A stretch of 64,000 bases of DNA from RH-AL1 sp964244495 (GTDB lineage Bacteria; Pseudomonadota; Alphaproteobacteria; Rhizobiales; Beijerinckiaceae): NCBI GenBank assembly GCA_964244495.1, contig CAXTIU010000017.1:1-64000 (forward strand). Reading direction: 5' to 3'. This document shows positions 1 to 8,692 of the stretch, piece after piece. The translations under genes were made by a program, and so were the position numbers. A model generated the notes under the pieces. The model was given only the letters and a program-made list of their open reading frames with translations. It ran no database searches and was not told the origin of the DNA. Position 1 is the first letter of the stretch; each line of letters opens with the position of its first letter.

Positions 1-186
1 GGCGAGGCCGACGCGCTGGCCGCCGCGCGCGCTTTCCGGCTCGGCGGCTGCGCGAGCCTGGTGCTCGACGTGGCGCCGCGTCCGGGCGCGGCGGCCCGCG
101 CGCTGGCCGCCGCGATGGGTGCCCGCTACGTCGCGCTGCCCTACGCCGACGCGCGATCCTTGTCGCGGGCCGTGCTGGACGGGTGA
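1..186 (+). CDS. bchD: Magnesium chelatase subunit D, C-terminal fragment (5' end outside window)
   Basis: The reading frame is open from the first base and ends at TGA 184-186, giving the last 61 residues of a longer protein. The segment has the alternating strand/helix pattern of the end of a von Willebrand A domain (SLVLDVAPRP, then MGARYVALPYADA), as at the BchD C-terminus. BchD forms the AAA+/vWA platform of Mg-chelatase, which with BchI and BchH inserts Mg2+ into protoporphyrin IX. The placement just before bchO supports the call. The rest of the gene is outside the window, so the ATPase-like part cannot be checked. Confidence 0.8.
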   Translation, partial: GEADALAAARAFRLGGCASLVLDVAPRPGAAARALAAAMGARYVALPYADARSLSRAVLDG

Positions 187-250
187 CGCCGGCAGGCAAC
201 GAACGGGGCGAACCCCACGTTCCCGCACAGCGCTCGCCTCGAGGTGCCTC

Positions 251-1291
251 ATGGATATTCGCCCAACCCCGCCGTCGGCGCCGCGCACGCCCGCTCGCCA
301 CGCGGCGACCGGACCTCTGCGCCGCGCGGCGACTTGGAGCATGCTGCCGCTCGGCATGGTCGGCGGCTATCTCGGCGGACGCGCGCTGCGACCGCCCCGC
401 GACCTGCCGCTCGCCCCACCGCTCGACGCCGAGATGGCCGCGCTGGAGATCCCCTTCGGGCGGCTCGCCTTCTACGTCGCCGGTCCCGCCGAGGGGGCGC
501 CCCTGCTGCTGATCCACAGCATCAACGCCGCCGGCAACGCCTACGAGGTGAAGCCGCTGTTCGACCATTACGCCAGGCACCGTCCCGTCTACGCGCTCGA
601 ACTGCCGGGTTTCGGCTTCTCCGACCGGCGCGACCGCATCTACACGCCGCGCCTGATGACCGACGCCATCATCGCGACGGTCGAGGAGATCCGTCGCCGG
701 CACGGTCATTTCGCCATCGACGTCCTCGCCCTGTCGCTCTCGTGCGAGTTCCTGGCGCGGGCGGCGGTCGAGCACCCGACCCAGTTCCGCAGCCTCGCCC
801 TCGTCAGCCCGACCGGCTTCGAGTCGACGCTGGAGCGCCAGGGCGCGTTCGAGGAAACCTACGGCAAGCCGGCCATGCGGGACGTGCTCTCGTTCCCGCT
901 GTGGGGGCGCGGGCTCTTCGATCTCCTGGTCAGCCGCGCGAGCATGCGCTTCTTCCTGCGGAAGACCTGGGGCTCGAGGCGGATCGACGAGGGGCTGCTC
1001 GACTACGACTACGCCTGCGCGCACCAGCCCGGCGCCGAGCACGCCGTGTTCTCCTTCGCCAGCGGCTTCCTGTTCAGCAAGGACGCGCTCACCCTCTACA
1101 AGGCCTTGGCCGTGCCGGTGTGGATGGCGCACGGCGTGCGCGGCGACTTCGTCGACTACGCGAAGAAGACGGAGGTGGCCGACGAGCCGCACTGGCGCAT
1201 CCAGGTCTTCGACACCGGCGCCTTCCCGCACTTCGAGGCCCTCGACGCGGTGGTGGCATCCTACGACGCGTTCGTGGACTCGGTTCCTTGA
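251..1291 (+). CDS. Alpha/beta-fold hydrolase of the photosynthesis cluster
   Basis: This is a 346-residue alpha/beta hydrolase-fold protein. A hydrophobic, glycine-rich stretch near residues 25-45 could be a membrane anchor. The oxyanion-side strand LLLIHSINA and the turn LPGFGFSDRR are typical of the fold. The usual G-x-S-x-G nucleophile elbow is replaced by ALSLSCEF, and a candidate catalytic His lies in FPHFEALD near the end. It sits between bchD and bchO, and its stop codon overlaps the bchO start (TTGA), so translation is probably coupled. A role in pigment synthesis or assembly is inferred from position only; the substrate is unknown. ATG 251 was chosen because upstream in-frame sequence looks non-coding. 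Confidence 0.8.
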   Translation: MDIRPTPPSAPRTPARHAATGPLRRAATWSMLPLGMVGGYLGGRALRPPRDLPLAPPLDAEMAALEIPFGRLAFYVAGPAEGAPLLLIHSINAAGNAYEVKPLFDHYARHRPVYALELPGFGFSDRRDRIYTPRLMTDAIIATVEEIRRRHGHFAIDVLALSLSCEFLARAAVEHPTQFRSLALVSPTGFESTLERQGAFEETYGKPAMRDVLSFPLWGRGLFDLLVSRASMRFFLRKTWGSRRIDEGLLDYDYACAHQPGAEHAVFSFASGFLFSKDALTLYKALAVPVWMAHGVRGDFVDYAKKTEVADEPHWRIQVFDTGAFPHFEALDAVVASYDAFVDSVP

Positions 1292-2193
1292 CGTCGCCGC
1301 ACGGCGACGCCCTCGACCTCGATCGCGACGCGCCGGACTGGCCGAACCGCGAGCACAGCCGCCTCGTCGAGGCGGGAGGGCTGCGCTGGCACGTGCAGGT
1401 CGTGGGGCGGGAGGAAGCGCCGGTGCTCCTCCTGTTGCACGGCACTGGCGCCGCCACCCATTCCTGGCGCGGCCTCGTGCCCCTGCTCGCGCCGCACTTC
1501 CGGATGGTTGCGCTCGATCTGCCGGGCCATGGTTTCACGCGGAAGCCGGCGCGGGCGCTGTTCACCCTGCCGGGCATGGCCGACGGCGTCGCCCGACTGT
1601 TGGATACGCTCGCCATCGAGCCGGCGCTGGTCGCGGCGCACTCGGCCGGGGCGGCGGTGATGATCCGCATGGTGCTCGACGCCAGGATCAGGCCCAAAGG
1701 CCTCGTCAGCATCAACGGGGCGCTGCGTCCCTACGGGGGGCAGGCCAACCGCTGGTTGCAACCGCTCGCCAAGGGGCTGTTCCTCAACCCGCTGATGCCG
1801 CGCCTGTTCGCGTGGCGGGCCGGCAACGAGGCGGCGGTGCGGCGTCTCGTCGGCAACACCGGCTCGACGATCGACCCCGAAGGCCTCGCGCAGTACCGCC
1901 TGCTGGTCTCCAACGCCGACCACGTCGCGGCGGCGCTCGGCATGATGGCGAACTGGGATCTCGGCCCCCTCGCGCGCGACATGGGTCGGCTGGAGACGCC
2001 GTTGCTGCTGATCGCCGGCTCCAACGACCGGGCGATCAAGTCCGAGGACGCCTTCGCCGTCCGTGCCATCGTGCCGCACGGCAGGGTCGAGATCCTGCGC
2101 GGGCTGGGTCACTTGGCCCACGAGGAGCAGCCGCGAACGGTGGCCGACCCGCTGCTCGCCTTCGCCCGCGAGACGGGCGCGCTGACGGACTGA
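1288..2193 (+). CDS. bchO: BchO, alpha/beta hydrolase linked to Mg-chelatase
   Basis: The 301-residue product opens with the BchO hallmark DWPNREHSRLVEAGGLRWHV. It then shows the hydrolase-fold elements LLLLHGTGAATHSW, the nucleophile elbow AHSAGA, an acid in AGSNDRA and a His in GLGHLAHEEQ. BchO is a conserved photosynthesis-cluster protein, usually next to bchI/bchD, and is considered an accessory factor at the Mg-chelatase step; its exact reaction is not settled. The only start that keeps the family N-terminus is TTG 1288, overlapping the stop of the preceding hydrolase gene as TTGA. Confidence 0.9.
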   Translation: MTSPHGDALDLDRDAPDWPNREHSRLVEAGGLRWHVQVVGREEAPVLLLLHGTGAATHSWRGLVPLLAPHFRMVALDLPGHGFTRKPARALFTLPGMADGVARLLDTLAIEPALVAAHSAGAAVMIRMVLDARIRPKGLVSINGALRPYGGQANRWLQPLAKGLFLNPLMPRLFAWRAGNEAAVRRLVGNTGSTIDPEGLAQYRLLVSNADHVAAALGMMANWDLGPLARDMGRLETPLLLIAGSNDRAIKSEDAFAVRAIVPHGRVEILRGLGHLAHEEQPRTVADPLLAFARETGALTD

Positions 2194-2215
2194 CCGTTCG
2201 GGCCACTGGCCCAAG

Positions 2216-2233
2216 TGTCAACTTGCTGTTACA
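2216..2233. promoter_or_regulatory. PpsR/CrtJ-type operator (TGT-N12-ACA) before crtI
   Basis: TGT 2216-2218 and ACA 2231-2233 are separated by exactly 12 bases, the consensus spacing of the PpsR/CrtJ aerobic repressor in purple bacteria. It lies in the short bchO-crtI gap. It ends only 9 bases before the annotated crtI ATG, so either a leaderless mRNA or a later crtI start (for example TTG 2252) should be considered. Confidence 0.65.
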
Positions 2234-2242
2234 CACGCGGCT

Positions 2243-3778
2243 ATGGGGACGTTGACACTCGAAGCGCCACCGAAGCCTCGCGTCGAGGACGACCGGCGCC
2301 CGCACGCGCTGGTGGTCGGCAGCGGCTTCGGCGGCCTCGCCGCCGCCGTCCGCCTCGGCGCGCGCGGCTACCGCGTCACCGTGCTGGAGAAGCGCGACCA
2401 GCTCGGCGGCCGGGCCGGCGTGCATCGGCAGGACGGCTTCACGTTCGACGCCGGCCCCACCATCGTCACGGCGCCGTTCCTGTTCGAGGAGCTTTGGGCG
2501 CTGTGCGGCAAGCGCCTCGCCGACGACGTGGAATTGCGCCCGGTCACGCCGTTCTACGCGATCCGTTTCGCCGATGGGGAAACCTTCCGCTACACCGGCG
2601 ACGCGTCGGCGATGCGGGCCGAGGTCGCGCGCTTCTCCCCCGGCGACGTGGCCGGCTACGAGCGCTTCATGGCGGCCAGCGAAGCCATCTTCAAGGTCGG
2701 CTTCGAGCGGCTCGGCCACGTGCCGTTCTCGTCGTGGCGCGACATGGCGAGGATCGTCCCGGCCATGGTCAGGCTGCGCAGCCACCGCTCCGTCCACGGC
2801 TTCGTGTCGTCCTTCATCCGCGACGAGCGGCTGCGCACGATCTTCAGCTTCCACCCGCTGCTGATCGGCGGCAACCCGTTCACGGCGACCTCGATCTACT
2901 GCCTGATCGCCTACCTGGAACGCCGCTGGGGCGTGCATTTCGCGATGGGCGGCACCGGCCGCCTCGTCACCGGCCTGGCCGGCCTCATCGAAGGGCAGGG
3001 CGGCCGGCTGCGCACCGGGGCGGCGGTGGCGGAGATCCGCGTCGAGGGCGGCCGCGCCACCGGCGTGCGCCTCGCGTCCGGCGAGCGGATCGCCGCCGAC
3101 ATCGTGGTGTCCAACGCCGACAGCGCCGCCACATACAAGCACCTGCTGCCGGCCGCCGTGCGCCGCCGCTGGAGCGACGAGCGCCTGGGCAAGGCGCGCT
3201 ACTCCATGAGCCTGTTCGTCTGGTACTTCGGGACCCGCCGTCGCTATCCCGACGTCGCGCACCACACCATCCTGCTCGGGCCCCGCTACCGCGGCCTGCT
3301 CGACGACATCTTCAAGCACCACCACCTCGCCGAGGATTTCAGCCTCTACCTCCACCGGCCGACCGCCACCGACCCGAGCCTGGCGCCGGACGGCTGCGAC
3401 GCCTTCTACGTGCTGTCTCCCGTGCCGCACCTGGGCGGCGGCACCGACTGGGCGGCGCGCGCCGAGCCCTACCGCCGCGCCATCGCGGCCCACCTCGCCG
3501 CGACGCTGCTGCCGGACCTCGAAGCCAACATCGTCACGTCGCGGGTGACGACGCCGCAGCACTTCCGGGACGACCTGTCCTCCCTCCAAGGCGCCGCCTT
3601 CGGGCTGGAGCCGGTGCTGACGCAGAGCGCCTGGTTCCGCCCGCACAACCGCAGCGAGGACATCGCCAACCTGTTCCTCGTCGGCGCCGGCACGCATCCC
3701 GGCGCCGGCCTGCCGGGCGTCCTGTCGTCAGCCCGCATCCTCGACACGGTGGTGCCCCATGCCGAAGCTTTTTCCTGA
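2243..3778 (+). CDS. crtI: Phytoene desaturase CrtI
   Basis: CrtI introduces double bonds into phytoene to give neurosporene or lycopene. The 511-residue protein has the N-terminal FAD-binding motif VVGSGFGGLAAAVRLGARGY (from about residue 26), the following QLGGRAG, and the C-terminal FAD segment with GAGTHPGAGLPGVLSSARI, all typical of bacterial CrtI. It is the first gene of a crtI-crtB unit and overlaps crtB by 20 bases. ATG 2243 has only a weak ribosome-binding site and lies just after a PpsR-type site, so the true start may be slightly downstream. The enzymatic family is clear. Confidence 0.95.
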   Translation: MGTLTLEAPPKPRVEDDRRPHALVVGSGFGGLAAAVRLGARGYRVTVLEKRDQLGGRAGVHRQDGFTFDAGPTIVTAPFLFEELWALCGKRLADDVELRPVTPFYAIRFADGETFRYTGDASAMRAEVARFSPGDVAGYERFMAASEAIFKVGFERLGHVPFSSWRDMARIVPAMVRLRSHRSVHGFVSSFIRDERLRTIFSFHPLLIGGNPFTATSIYCLIAYLERRWGVHFAMGGTGRLVTGLAGLIEGQGGRLRTGAAVAEIRVEGGRATGVRLASGERIAADIVVSNADSAATYKHLLPAAVRRRWSDERLGKARYSMSLFVWYFGTRRRYPDVAHHTILLGPRYRGLLDDIFKHHHLAEDFSLYLHRPTATDPSLAPDGCDAFYVLSPVPHLGGGTDWAARAEPYRRAIAAHLAATLLPDLEANIVTSRVTTPQHFRDDLSSLQGAAFGLEPVLTQSAWFRPHNRSEDIANLFLVGAGTHPGAGLPGVLSSARILDTVVPHAEAFS

Positions 3779-4835
3779 AGCCATGCTCGTCGCCGGCGCC
3801 GACCGCGCCGCGTGCGCGGCGCTGCTGCGGCACGGCTCGCGGACCTTCTTCGCCGCCTCGCACCTGCTGCCGCGCCGCGTGCGCGAGCCGGCCACCGCGC
3901 TCTACGCCTTCTGCCGCCTCGCCGACGACGCGGTGGACCTCGACGACCTGACGGGTCGCGACAGGCTGGCGACCCTCGTCCGCCTGCGCGAGCGGATGGA
4001 TCGCGCCTATCGCGGCACGCCCCTGCCGTTGCCGGCCGACCGCGCCTTCGCCGACACCGTGCGCCGCTTCGCCATCCCGCAGGCGTTGCCGGCGGCCCTG
4101 ATCGAGGGGCTCGCCTGGGACGCCGCCGACCGGCGCACCGAGACGCTGTCCGACCTCCACGCCTACGCGGCGCGCGTCGCCGGGACGGTGGGGGTGATGA
4201 TGGCCATCATCATGGGCGTCCGCGATCCGGAAGCGCTCGCCCGCGCCTGCGACCTCGGCGCCGCGATGCAGATGACCAACGTCGCCCGCGACGTCGGCGA
4301 GGACGCGCGGGCCGGGCGCCTCTACCTGCCGCGCGCGTGGATGCGCGAGGCCGGGCTCGACCCCGACGCGTGGCTCGCCGCGCCGATCTTCTCGCCGGCG
4401 CTCGGCACGGTGGTGCGCCGCCTGCTGGACGAGGCGGACCGCCTGTACCGGGCCGGCGAGGCCGGCATCGCCGCGCTGCCGCCGTCGTGCCGGCCGGGCA
4501 TCCGCGCCGCGCGCTTCCTTTACGCCGCCATCGGCGACGAGGTGGCCCGGCACGGCCTGGACAGCGTATCGCGCCGCGCCGTCGTGCCGGGCACGCGCAA
4601 GGCGCGGCTGCTGCTGCGCTCCGCCGTTGCCGGGCCGCGAGGGCTGCCGAGGCCGTCACGCGCCATGCCGGAAGCGCTTTTCCTGATCGAGGCGGTGACG
4701 CCGGTCTCGCCGCCGCCGCGCCGACGGACGGTGCGGGACCAGGTGCGCTGGGTGCTCGACCTGTTCGAGAGGGTCGAGGGGCGCCGGCGCGAGCTGCGGG
4801 GGGGCGATGTGCGACCCGGCGTCCCCGCGCCGTGA
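3759..4835 (+). CDS. crtB: Phytoene synthase CrtB
   Basis: This squalene/phytoene synthase-family enzyme of 358 residues condenses two GGPP into phytoene. Both Asp-rich Mg-PPi binding motifs are visible: ADDAVDLDD near residue 50 and NVARDVGEDARAGRLYLP near residue 175, the latter being a family signature. It overlaps crtI by 20 bases. The annotated start is ATG 3759; ATG 3783 just after the crtI stop is an alternative. The Arg-rich C-terminal tail beyond about residue 280 is longer than the catalytic core needs but is common in purple-bacterial CrtB. Confidence 0.95.
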   Translation: MPKLFPEAMLVAGADRAACAALLRHGSRTFFAASHLLPRRVREPATALYAFCRLADDAVDLDDLTGRDRLATLVRLRERMDRAYRGTPLPLPADRAFADTVRRFAIPQALPAALIEGLAWDAADRRTETLSDLHAYAARVAGTVGVMMAIIMGVRDPEALARACDLGAAMQMTNVARDVGEDARAGRLYLPRAWMREAGLDPDAWLAAPIFSPALGTVVRRLLDEADRLYRAGEAGIAALPPSCRPGIRAARFLYAAIGDEVARHGLDSVSRRAVVPGTRKARLLLRSAVAGPRGLPRPSRAMPEALFLIEAVTPVSPPPRRRTVRDQVRWVLDLFERVEGRRRELRGGDVRPGVPAP

Positions 4836-5019
4836 GCGACGTTCCAGCCTCGTCGAGACGGTGCGCCTCCGTGCCCGACCCCGAATGGAGCCGACCGCCG
4901 ACGCGGCATCCACGGCTGCGACATGGGCGACGACGGGCGAAGGCCCAGGATCGAAACGCCGCCGGCGACGTTGGTTCCACGATTGCGACAAGACGCAACA
5001 TATCGGACGGGAAACGACC

Positions 5020-5220
5020 ATGGACTCACAATGGATCATCGGCGCCCTCGCCTTCATGACCATCGGTTTCGTCGGGATCATCGCCGTCGTGCATTTCGGG
5101 TCGCACCTCCGCGACAAGAAGAACCGCGACTCCGCCATGAACGCGATCGTGGAGGACGGCTCCTCCGCCCATACCGCCGTGCGCGGCGGCAGCACGCCCA
5201 AGCACATGAAGGGCGGCTAG
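5020..5220 (+). CDS. Small single-pass membrane protein, unknown function
   Basis: The predicted 66-residue protein has one transmembrane helix (about residues 6-27, IIGALAFMTIGFVGIIAVV) followed by a polar, charged cytoplasmic-type tail rich in Lys, Asp and Asn. ATG 5020 is preceded by a GGGAAACG ribosome-binding region. It lies between crtB and the convergent crtC inside the photosynthesis cluster. I do not recognise a named family. Its position suggests a minor accessory role in the photosynthetic membrane, but that is inference only. Confidence 0.6.
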   Translation: MDSQWIIGALAFMTIGFVGIIAVVHFGSHLRDKKNRDSAMNAIVEDGSSAHTAVRGGSTPKHMKGG

Positions 5221-5233
5221 GTTCTCCAGCCGT

Positions 5234-6133
5234 TCAAGCGCGGCGAGGCATCTTGAACGGCACCATGAGCCGAACGGGCGGCGACACCAGCCGGCTCAGC
5301 GACAAGGTCTCGTGGACGCCCACGGCATCGACGCCATCGACACGGCTGCGAACGGCGGAGCGGGCGTAGAAGGGCGCGCTCTCCATCGTGCCAGCCAGCC
5401 TCGGTCGGCTGCCGTCATCGCAGGGCACCTCGCGCGCGATCCCCCAGCGCGTCGCCGCGAGCGTACCATAGGGTGACGGCGCCCGCCGCGCGACCACGCC
5501 GTCGCGCACGTCGAGCGACAGGTCGCGTTCCGTGCCGTCGCGCTCCACCACGTCGTAGAAGACGCGGGCGTGCGTGCCCATGTCGAAACGCGTCCACGTC
5601 CACGACCGGAACGCCGCTTCCAGTGGCTCGTCGCCGTCGTTGGTGTCGAAGTAGCCGGTGCCCCGCCACGACAGGTTCGGCGCCTCGAACGCGACCGAGA
5701 CGTCCGAGAGCGGCCCGATCGGCCGCCATCGATGCCGTCCGGCCGCGTCGAGGTCGAAGCGATGCCCGGCGATGGCGCGCGGCCTGATCACGACGCGTCC
5801 CCGCAGCCGGGAGGGGAGCGGAACGGTGGTCTCGTCGATCGTGATCGTCAGCGCGGCGCCGTCCCAGCGCATCGCGCTGGCGCCGACCGCGAGGTGGTCG
5901 GCATCGCGGCTCAAACGTGCCCGTCCCCGCTCGGTCATCGCCCAGCGGCGTGTCCGGCCGGTGAGCGCGACGTTCATCGCGACGTGGTTCGTCGGGTCGC
6001 CGCGCCCACGCCGGCGGGCGAGGGCGTAGTAGGGCGAGAAGACGCTGCCGATGAAGGCGATGATCGTCAGCCCGTGCGCGCCGTCGGCGCTCAGCGCGTC
6101 GACGTACCACCACGCGTAGCCGTTTTCCGCCAC
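5234..6133 (-). CDS. crtC: Hydroxyneurosporene/carotenoid 1,2-hydratase CrtC
   Basis: CrtC hydrates the psi-end of neurosporene or lycopene in the spheroidene/spirilloxanthin routes. Family hallmarks are GYAWWYVDALSADG, IIAFIGSVFSPYYA, the NVAL-x-RRWAMTERG block and the C-terminal LSRLVSPPVRLMVPFKMPRRA. The frame extends back into the crtD 3' end with family-like residues (GPGFDLAV), but the only in-frame canonical start nearby is GTG at 6133. This gives 299 residues and a 43-base overlap with crtD. The protein may really begin further upstream with an unusual start. Function confident, start uncertain. Confidence 0.9.
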   Translation of the reverse strand: MAENGYAWWYVDALSADGAHGLTIIAFIGSVFSPYYALARRRGRGDPTNHVAMNVALTGRTRRWAMTERGRARLSRDADHLAVGASAMRWDGAALTITIDETTVPLPSRLRGRVVIRPRAIAGHRFDLDAAGRHRWRPIGPLSDVSVAFEAPNLSWRGTGYFDTNDGDEPLEAAFRSWTWTRFDMGTHARVFYDVVERDGTERDLSLDVRDGVVARRAPSPYGTLAATRWGIAREVPCDDGSRPRLAGTMESAPFYARSAVRSRVDGVDAVGVHETLSLSRLVSPPVRLMVPFKMPRRA

Positions 6134-7662
6134 GGCGAGGTCGAAGCCGGGTCCTTGGGAACCGAAGCTTTGAGAGCCGAGGCCTTCGCGTCGAGGTCCG
6201 CCAGCAGCGCCGCCGCCGCCAGCCGGCCCGACATCGCCGCCATCGGGACGCCCGGGCCCGGATGGGCGCTGCCCCCCGCGAGGTAAAGGCCCGGCACCTT
6301 CGTCCGCGCCCCCGCCCGGTGGAACGACGCCTGCCAGCCGTGCGACGCCGGGCCGTACAGCGCGCCCCCCGTCGCCGGGAACAGCCTCTCGAACCCGGCC
6401 GGATCCGTTGTCACCCCGCCCGCGCTCGTCACGCTCAGCCCGCAACGGGTCAACTGGGCGTGCATCCGGTCCTGGCATCGCGCGATCTCCTGTGGCGTGA
6501 AGGCGTCGCCGCGCGCCGGCGCGTTGACGAGGCAGAGCAGGCGCTCCGGCGCGGCGCGGTCCGCGTCGTCGTCGGCGCGATCCTGCGCGCAGACGTAGAC
6601 GGTCGGCTCCGAGGGAAGGGTGCCGCGCGAGAAGATCTCGTCGAACTCCCGCTCGTAGCTCGGGGAGAAGAAGACGTTGTGCCTGACGAGCGGGACGCCG
6701 CGCGCGGTGGCGCGCATCGCGACCGTGACGGCCGAGAGCGAGCGACCGCCGGCGGCGACGCGCGGCGCGGCGGCGGCCACGGTCGCGCCGAACAACCCGC
6801 CGGTCAGCGCCGCGACATCGGCGTTGAGCACCACCGCGTCGGCGGCGAGCCGTTCGCCCTCGGCGAGCGTGACGCCGACGACCCCGCCGCGCGCCGTCTC
6901 GATGCCGGCGACCTCCGTGCCGTAGCGGAAGCGCGCGCCCCTGGCGGCGGCCAGCGCCGCCAGAGCCGCCGCGAGGGCGTGCATGCCGCCCTCCACCAGC
7001 CACACGCCCTCGCGCTCGACGTGGGCGACGAGCATCAGCGTCGCCGGTGCCAGGAACGGCGACGAACCGCAGTAGGTGGCGTAGCGGCCGAACAGCTGAC
7101 GCAGGCGCGGGTCATGGAAGTGCTCGCCGAGCGCTTGCCAGAGGATGTTGAAGGGGCTGATGCGGCGCAGGCTGCCCAGCCCGGACAGGCCGAACGACGC
7201 GACCAGCTGGTCGAGGCGCGGGCGCTGCGCCCGGATGAAGGGCGCGTCCAGCGTCTCGAACATGGCCGCCGCCCGCGCGGCGAACGCCCGGTAGCCGGCC
7301 GCCTCGCGCGCGCCGGCGAACACGCCGATCGCGTCGACGGTCCGCTCGAAGTCGGCGTGGAGGTCGAGGCGTTCCGTCGCGCTCCAGGCGTGGCGCGCGA
7401 GGATGGCCGCCGGCCGCAGCGACACGTGGGCGTCGAGGCGCGTGCCGGCATCCGCGAACAGCTCCTCGAAGATCCAGCGCATCGTCAGCACGGTCGGGCC
7501 GGCGTCGACGCCCAAGCCGTCCACCATCACCCGCCGCATCTTGCCGCCCGGCGTGTCGGCGCGCTCGATCACGGTCACGTCGTGACCGCGCACGGACAGG
7601 TCGAGCGCGGCGCAGAGCCCGCCGATGCCGGCCCCGATGACCACCACGCGCTGTCCGCTCAT
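6091..7662 (-). CDS. crtD: Methoxyneurosporene/hydroxy-carotenoid 3,4-desaturase CrtD
   Basis: The 523-residue FAD-dependent CrtI-family desaturase starts MSGQRVVVIGAGIGGLCAAL (Rossmann FAD motif). It carries VDAGPTVLTMRWIFEELF and the C-terminal GSAHPGPGVPMAAMSGRLAA, the CrtD variant of the FAD-binding end. CrtD introduces the 3,4 double bond after hydration by CrtC. It is transcribed away from crtE, with a PpsR-type site in the shared intergenic region, and is followed by an overlapping crtC. ATG at 7662 is in frame and gives the expected N-terminus. Confidence 0.94.
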   Translation of the reverse strand: MSGQRVVVIGAGIGGLCAALDLSVRGHDVTVIERADTPGGKMRRVMVDGLGVDAGPTVLTMRWIFEELFADAGTRLDAHVSLRPAAILARHAWSATERLDLHADFERTVDAIGVFAGAREAAGYRAFAARAAAMFETLDAPFIRAQRPRLDQLVASFGLSGLGSLRRISPFNILWQALGEHFHDPRLRQLFGRYATYCGSSPFLAPATLMLVAHVEREGVWLVEGGMHALAAALAALAAARGARFRYGTEVAGIETARGGVVGVTLAEGERLAADAVVLNADVAALTGGLFGATVAAAAPRVAAGGRSLSAVTVAMRATARGVPLVRHNVFFSPSYEREFDEIFSRGTLPSEPTVYVCAQDRADDDADRAAPERLLCLVNAPARGDAFTPQEIARCQDRMHAQLTRCGLSVTSAGGVTTDPAGFERLFPATGGALYGPASHGWQASFHRAGARTKVPGLYLAGGSAHPGPGVPMAAMSGRLAAAALLADLDAKASALKASVPKDPASTSPWRKTATRGGTSTR

Positions 7663-7707
7663 GCCGCCACCCGCGTCATCCCCTTCGATCCGGCCTTGAT
7701 CGCCGAA

Positions 7708-7747
7708 TGTCCATAATGCTTGACACACTGAAATGACAACGTAGCCT
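7708..7747. promoter_or_regulatory. Divergent crtD/crtE control region with PpsR/CrtJ-type site
   Basis: TGT 7708-7710 and ACA 7723-7725 are 12 bases apart, a perfect PpsR/CrtJ consensus. A TTGACA (7720-7725) overlaps the right half-site and has a weak -10 candidate TAGCCT at 7742-7747, so a repressor bound here would block a sigma70 promoter for crtE-crtF. Further TGACA-like half-sites follow at about 7734 and 7747. The region also serves as the 5' flank of the divergent crtD. Confidence 0.7.
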
Positions 7748-7783
7748 GACAATCCTGGCTGGGCAACGTCGGAGGGGATCGTC

Positions 7784-8686
7784 ATGCCGGTGAGCGAACG
7801 GATCGAGCAAGCGCTGCAGGCCGCCATCGCGACGGTCACGGTTCCCTCGTGCCCGCCGCGCCTGATCGCGGCGATGCGGCACGCGGTGTTTCCCGCCGGC
7901 GCCCGCGTCAGGCCCCGCCTCACGCTCGCCGTCGCCTCCGCCTGCGGCGAGGATGATCCGTCGGTGACGGACGCCGCCGCCTGCGCCATCGAGTTCCTGC
8001 ACTGCGCCTCGCTCGTGCACGACGACCTGCCGTGCTTCGACGACGCCGCGACGCGACGTGGCGTCCCGTCCGTGCACAAGGCGTTCGGCGAACCGCTCGC
8101 GGTGCTCGCCGGCGACGCCCTGATCCTGCTCGCCTTCCAGACGCTCGGGCTGCTCGCCCATTCCCCGCACCGGCTCGCCCTGCTGCTGCTCACCGTGTCG
8201 CGCGCGGTGGGGGCGCCGGCCGGCATCATCGCCGGGCAGGCGTGGGAATGCGAACCCACGATCGACCTGCGGCACTACCACCGCGCCAAGACCGGCGCCC
8301 TGTTCGGCGCCGCCACCATCGCCGGCGCGGCGGCGGCCGGCGCGGAGCCGGAGCCATGGCGCCGGCTCGGCGAGACGCTGGGCGAGGCCTACCAGGTCGC
8401 CGATGACTTGGCGGACGCCTGCGCCGAGCCGGACGAGGTCGGCAAGCCGACCGGCCAGGACCGCGCGCTCGGCCGCCCCAACGCCGTGGCCGCGTTCGGC
8501 GTGGCCGGCGCGGTGGCGCGGCTCGACGCCCTGGTCGCCGAGGCCGTCGCGTCCATCCCGTCCTGCCGCGGTGCCGCCGACCTTCGTGCGCTCGTCGGCG
8601 CCGAGGCGCGACGCCTCGTCCCGAAATCGCTGCCGTTGTCGCCGTCGCCGCCGACCTCGCTCACCGCCTCGCGGGCGGCGGCGTAG
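7784..8686 (+). CDS. crtE: Geranylgeranyl diphosphate synthase CrtE
   Basis: This 300-residue trans-isoprenyl diphosphate synthase has the first Asp-rich motif (LVHDDLPCFDDA, near residue 85) and the second (YQVADDLADA, near residue 205). It elongates FPP to GGPP, precursor of both carotenoids and the bacteriochlorophyll tail. It is the first gene of crtE-crtF, downstream of a PpsR-controlled promoter. ATG 7784 is preceded by CGGAGGGGATCGTC, a good ribosome-binding site. The Pro/Ser-rich tail after about residue 280 is atypical but low complexity. Confidence 0.95.
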   Translation: MPVSERIEQALQAAIATVTVPSCPPRLIAAMRHAVFPAGARVRPRLTLAVASACGEDDPSVTDAAACAIEFLHCASLVHDDLPCFDDAATRRGVPSVHKAFGEPLAVLAGDALILLAFQTLGLLAHSPHRLALLLLTVSRAVGAPAGIIAGQAWECEPTIDLRHYHRAKTGALFGAATIAGAAAAGAEPEPWRRLGETLGEAYQVADDLADACAEPDEVGKPTGQDRALGRPNAVAAFGVAGAVARLDALVAEAVASIPSCRGAADLRALVGAEARRLVPKSLPLSPSPPTSLTASRAAA

Positions 8687-8692
8687 CCGGCC

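Noticed and set aside
244..1287. Long plus-strand open frame overlapping the first alpha/beta hydrolase, contiguous with bchO
   Set aside because: The first 348 codons are Arg/Pro/Ala-rich shadow sequence of the hydrolase gene; real BchO begins at TTG 1288.
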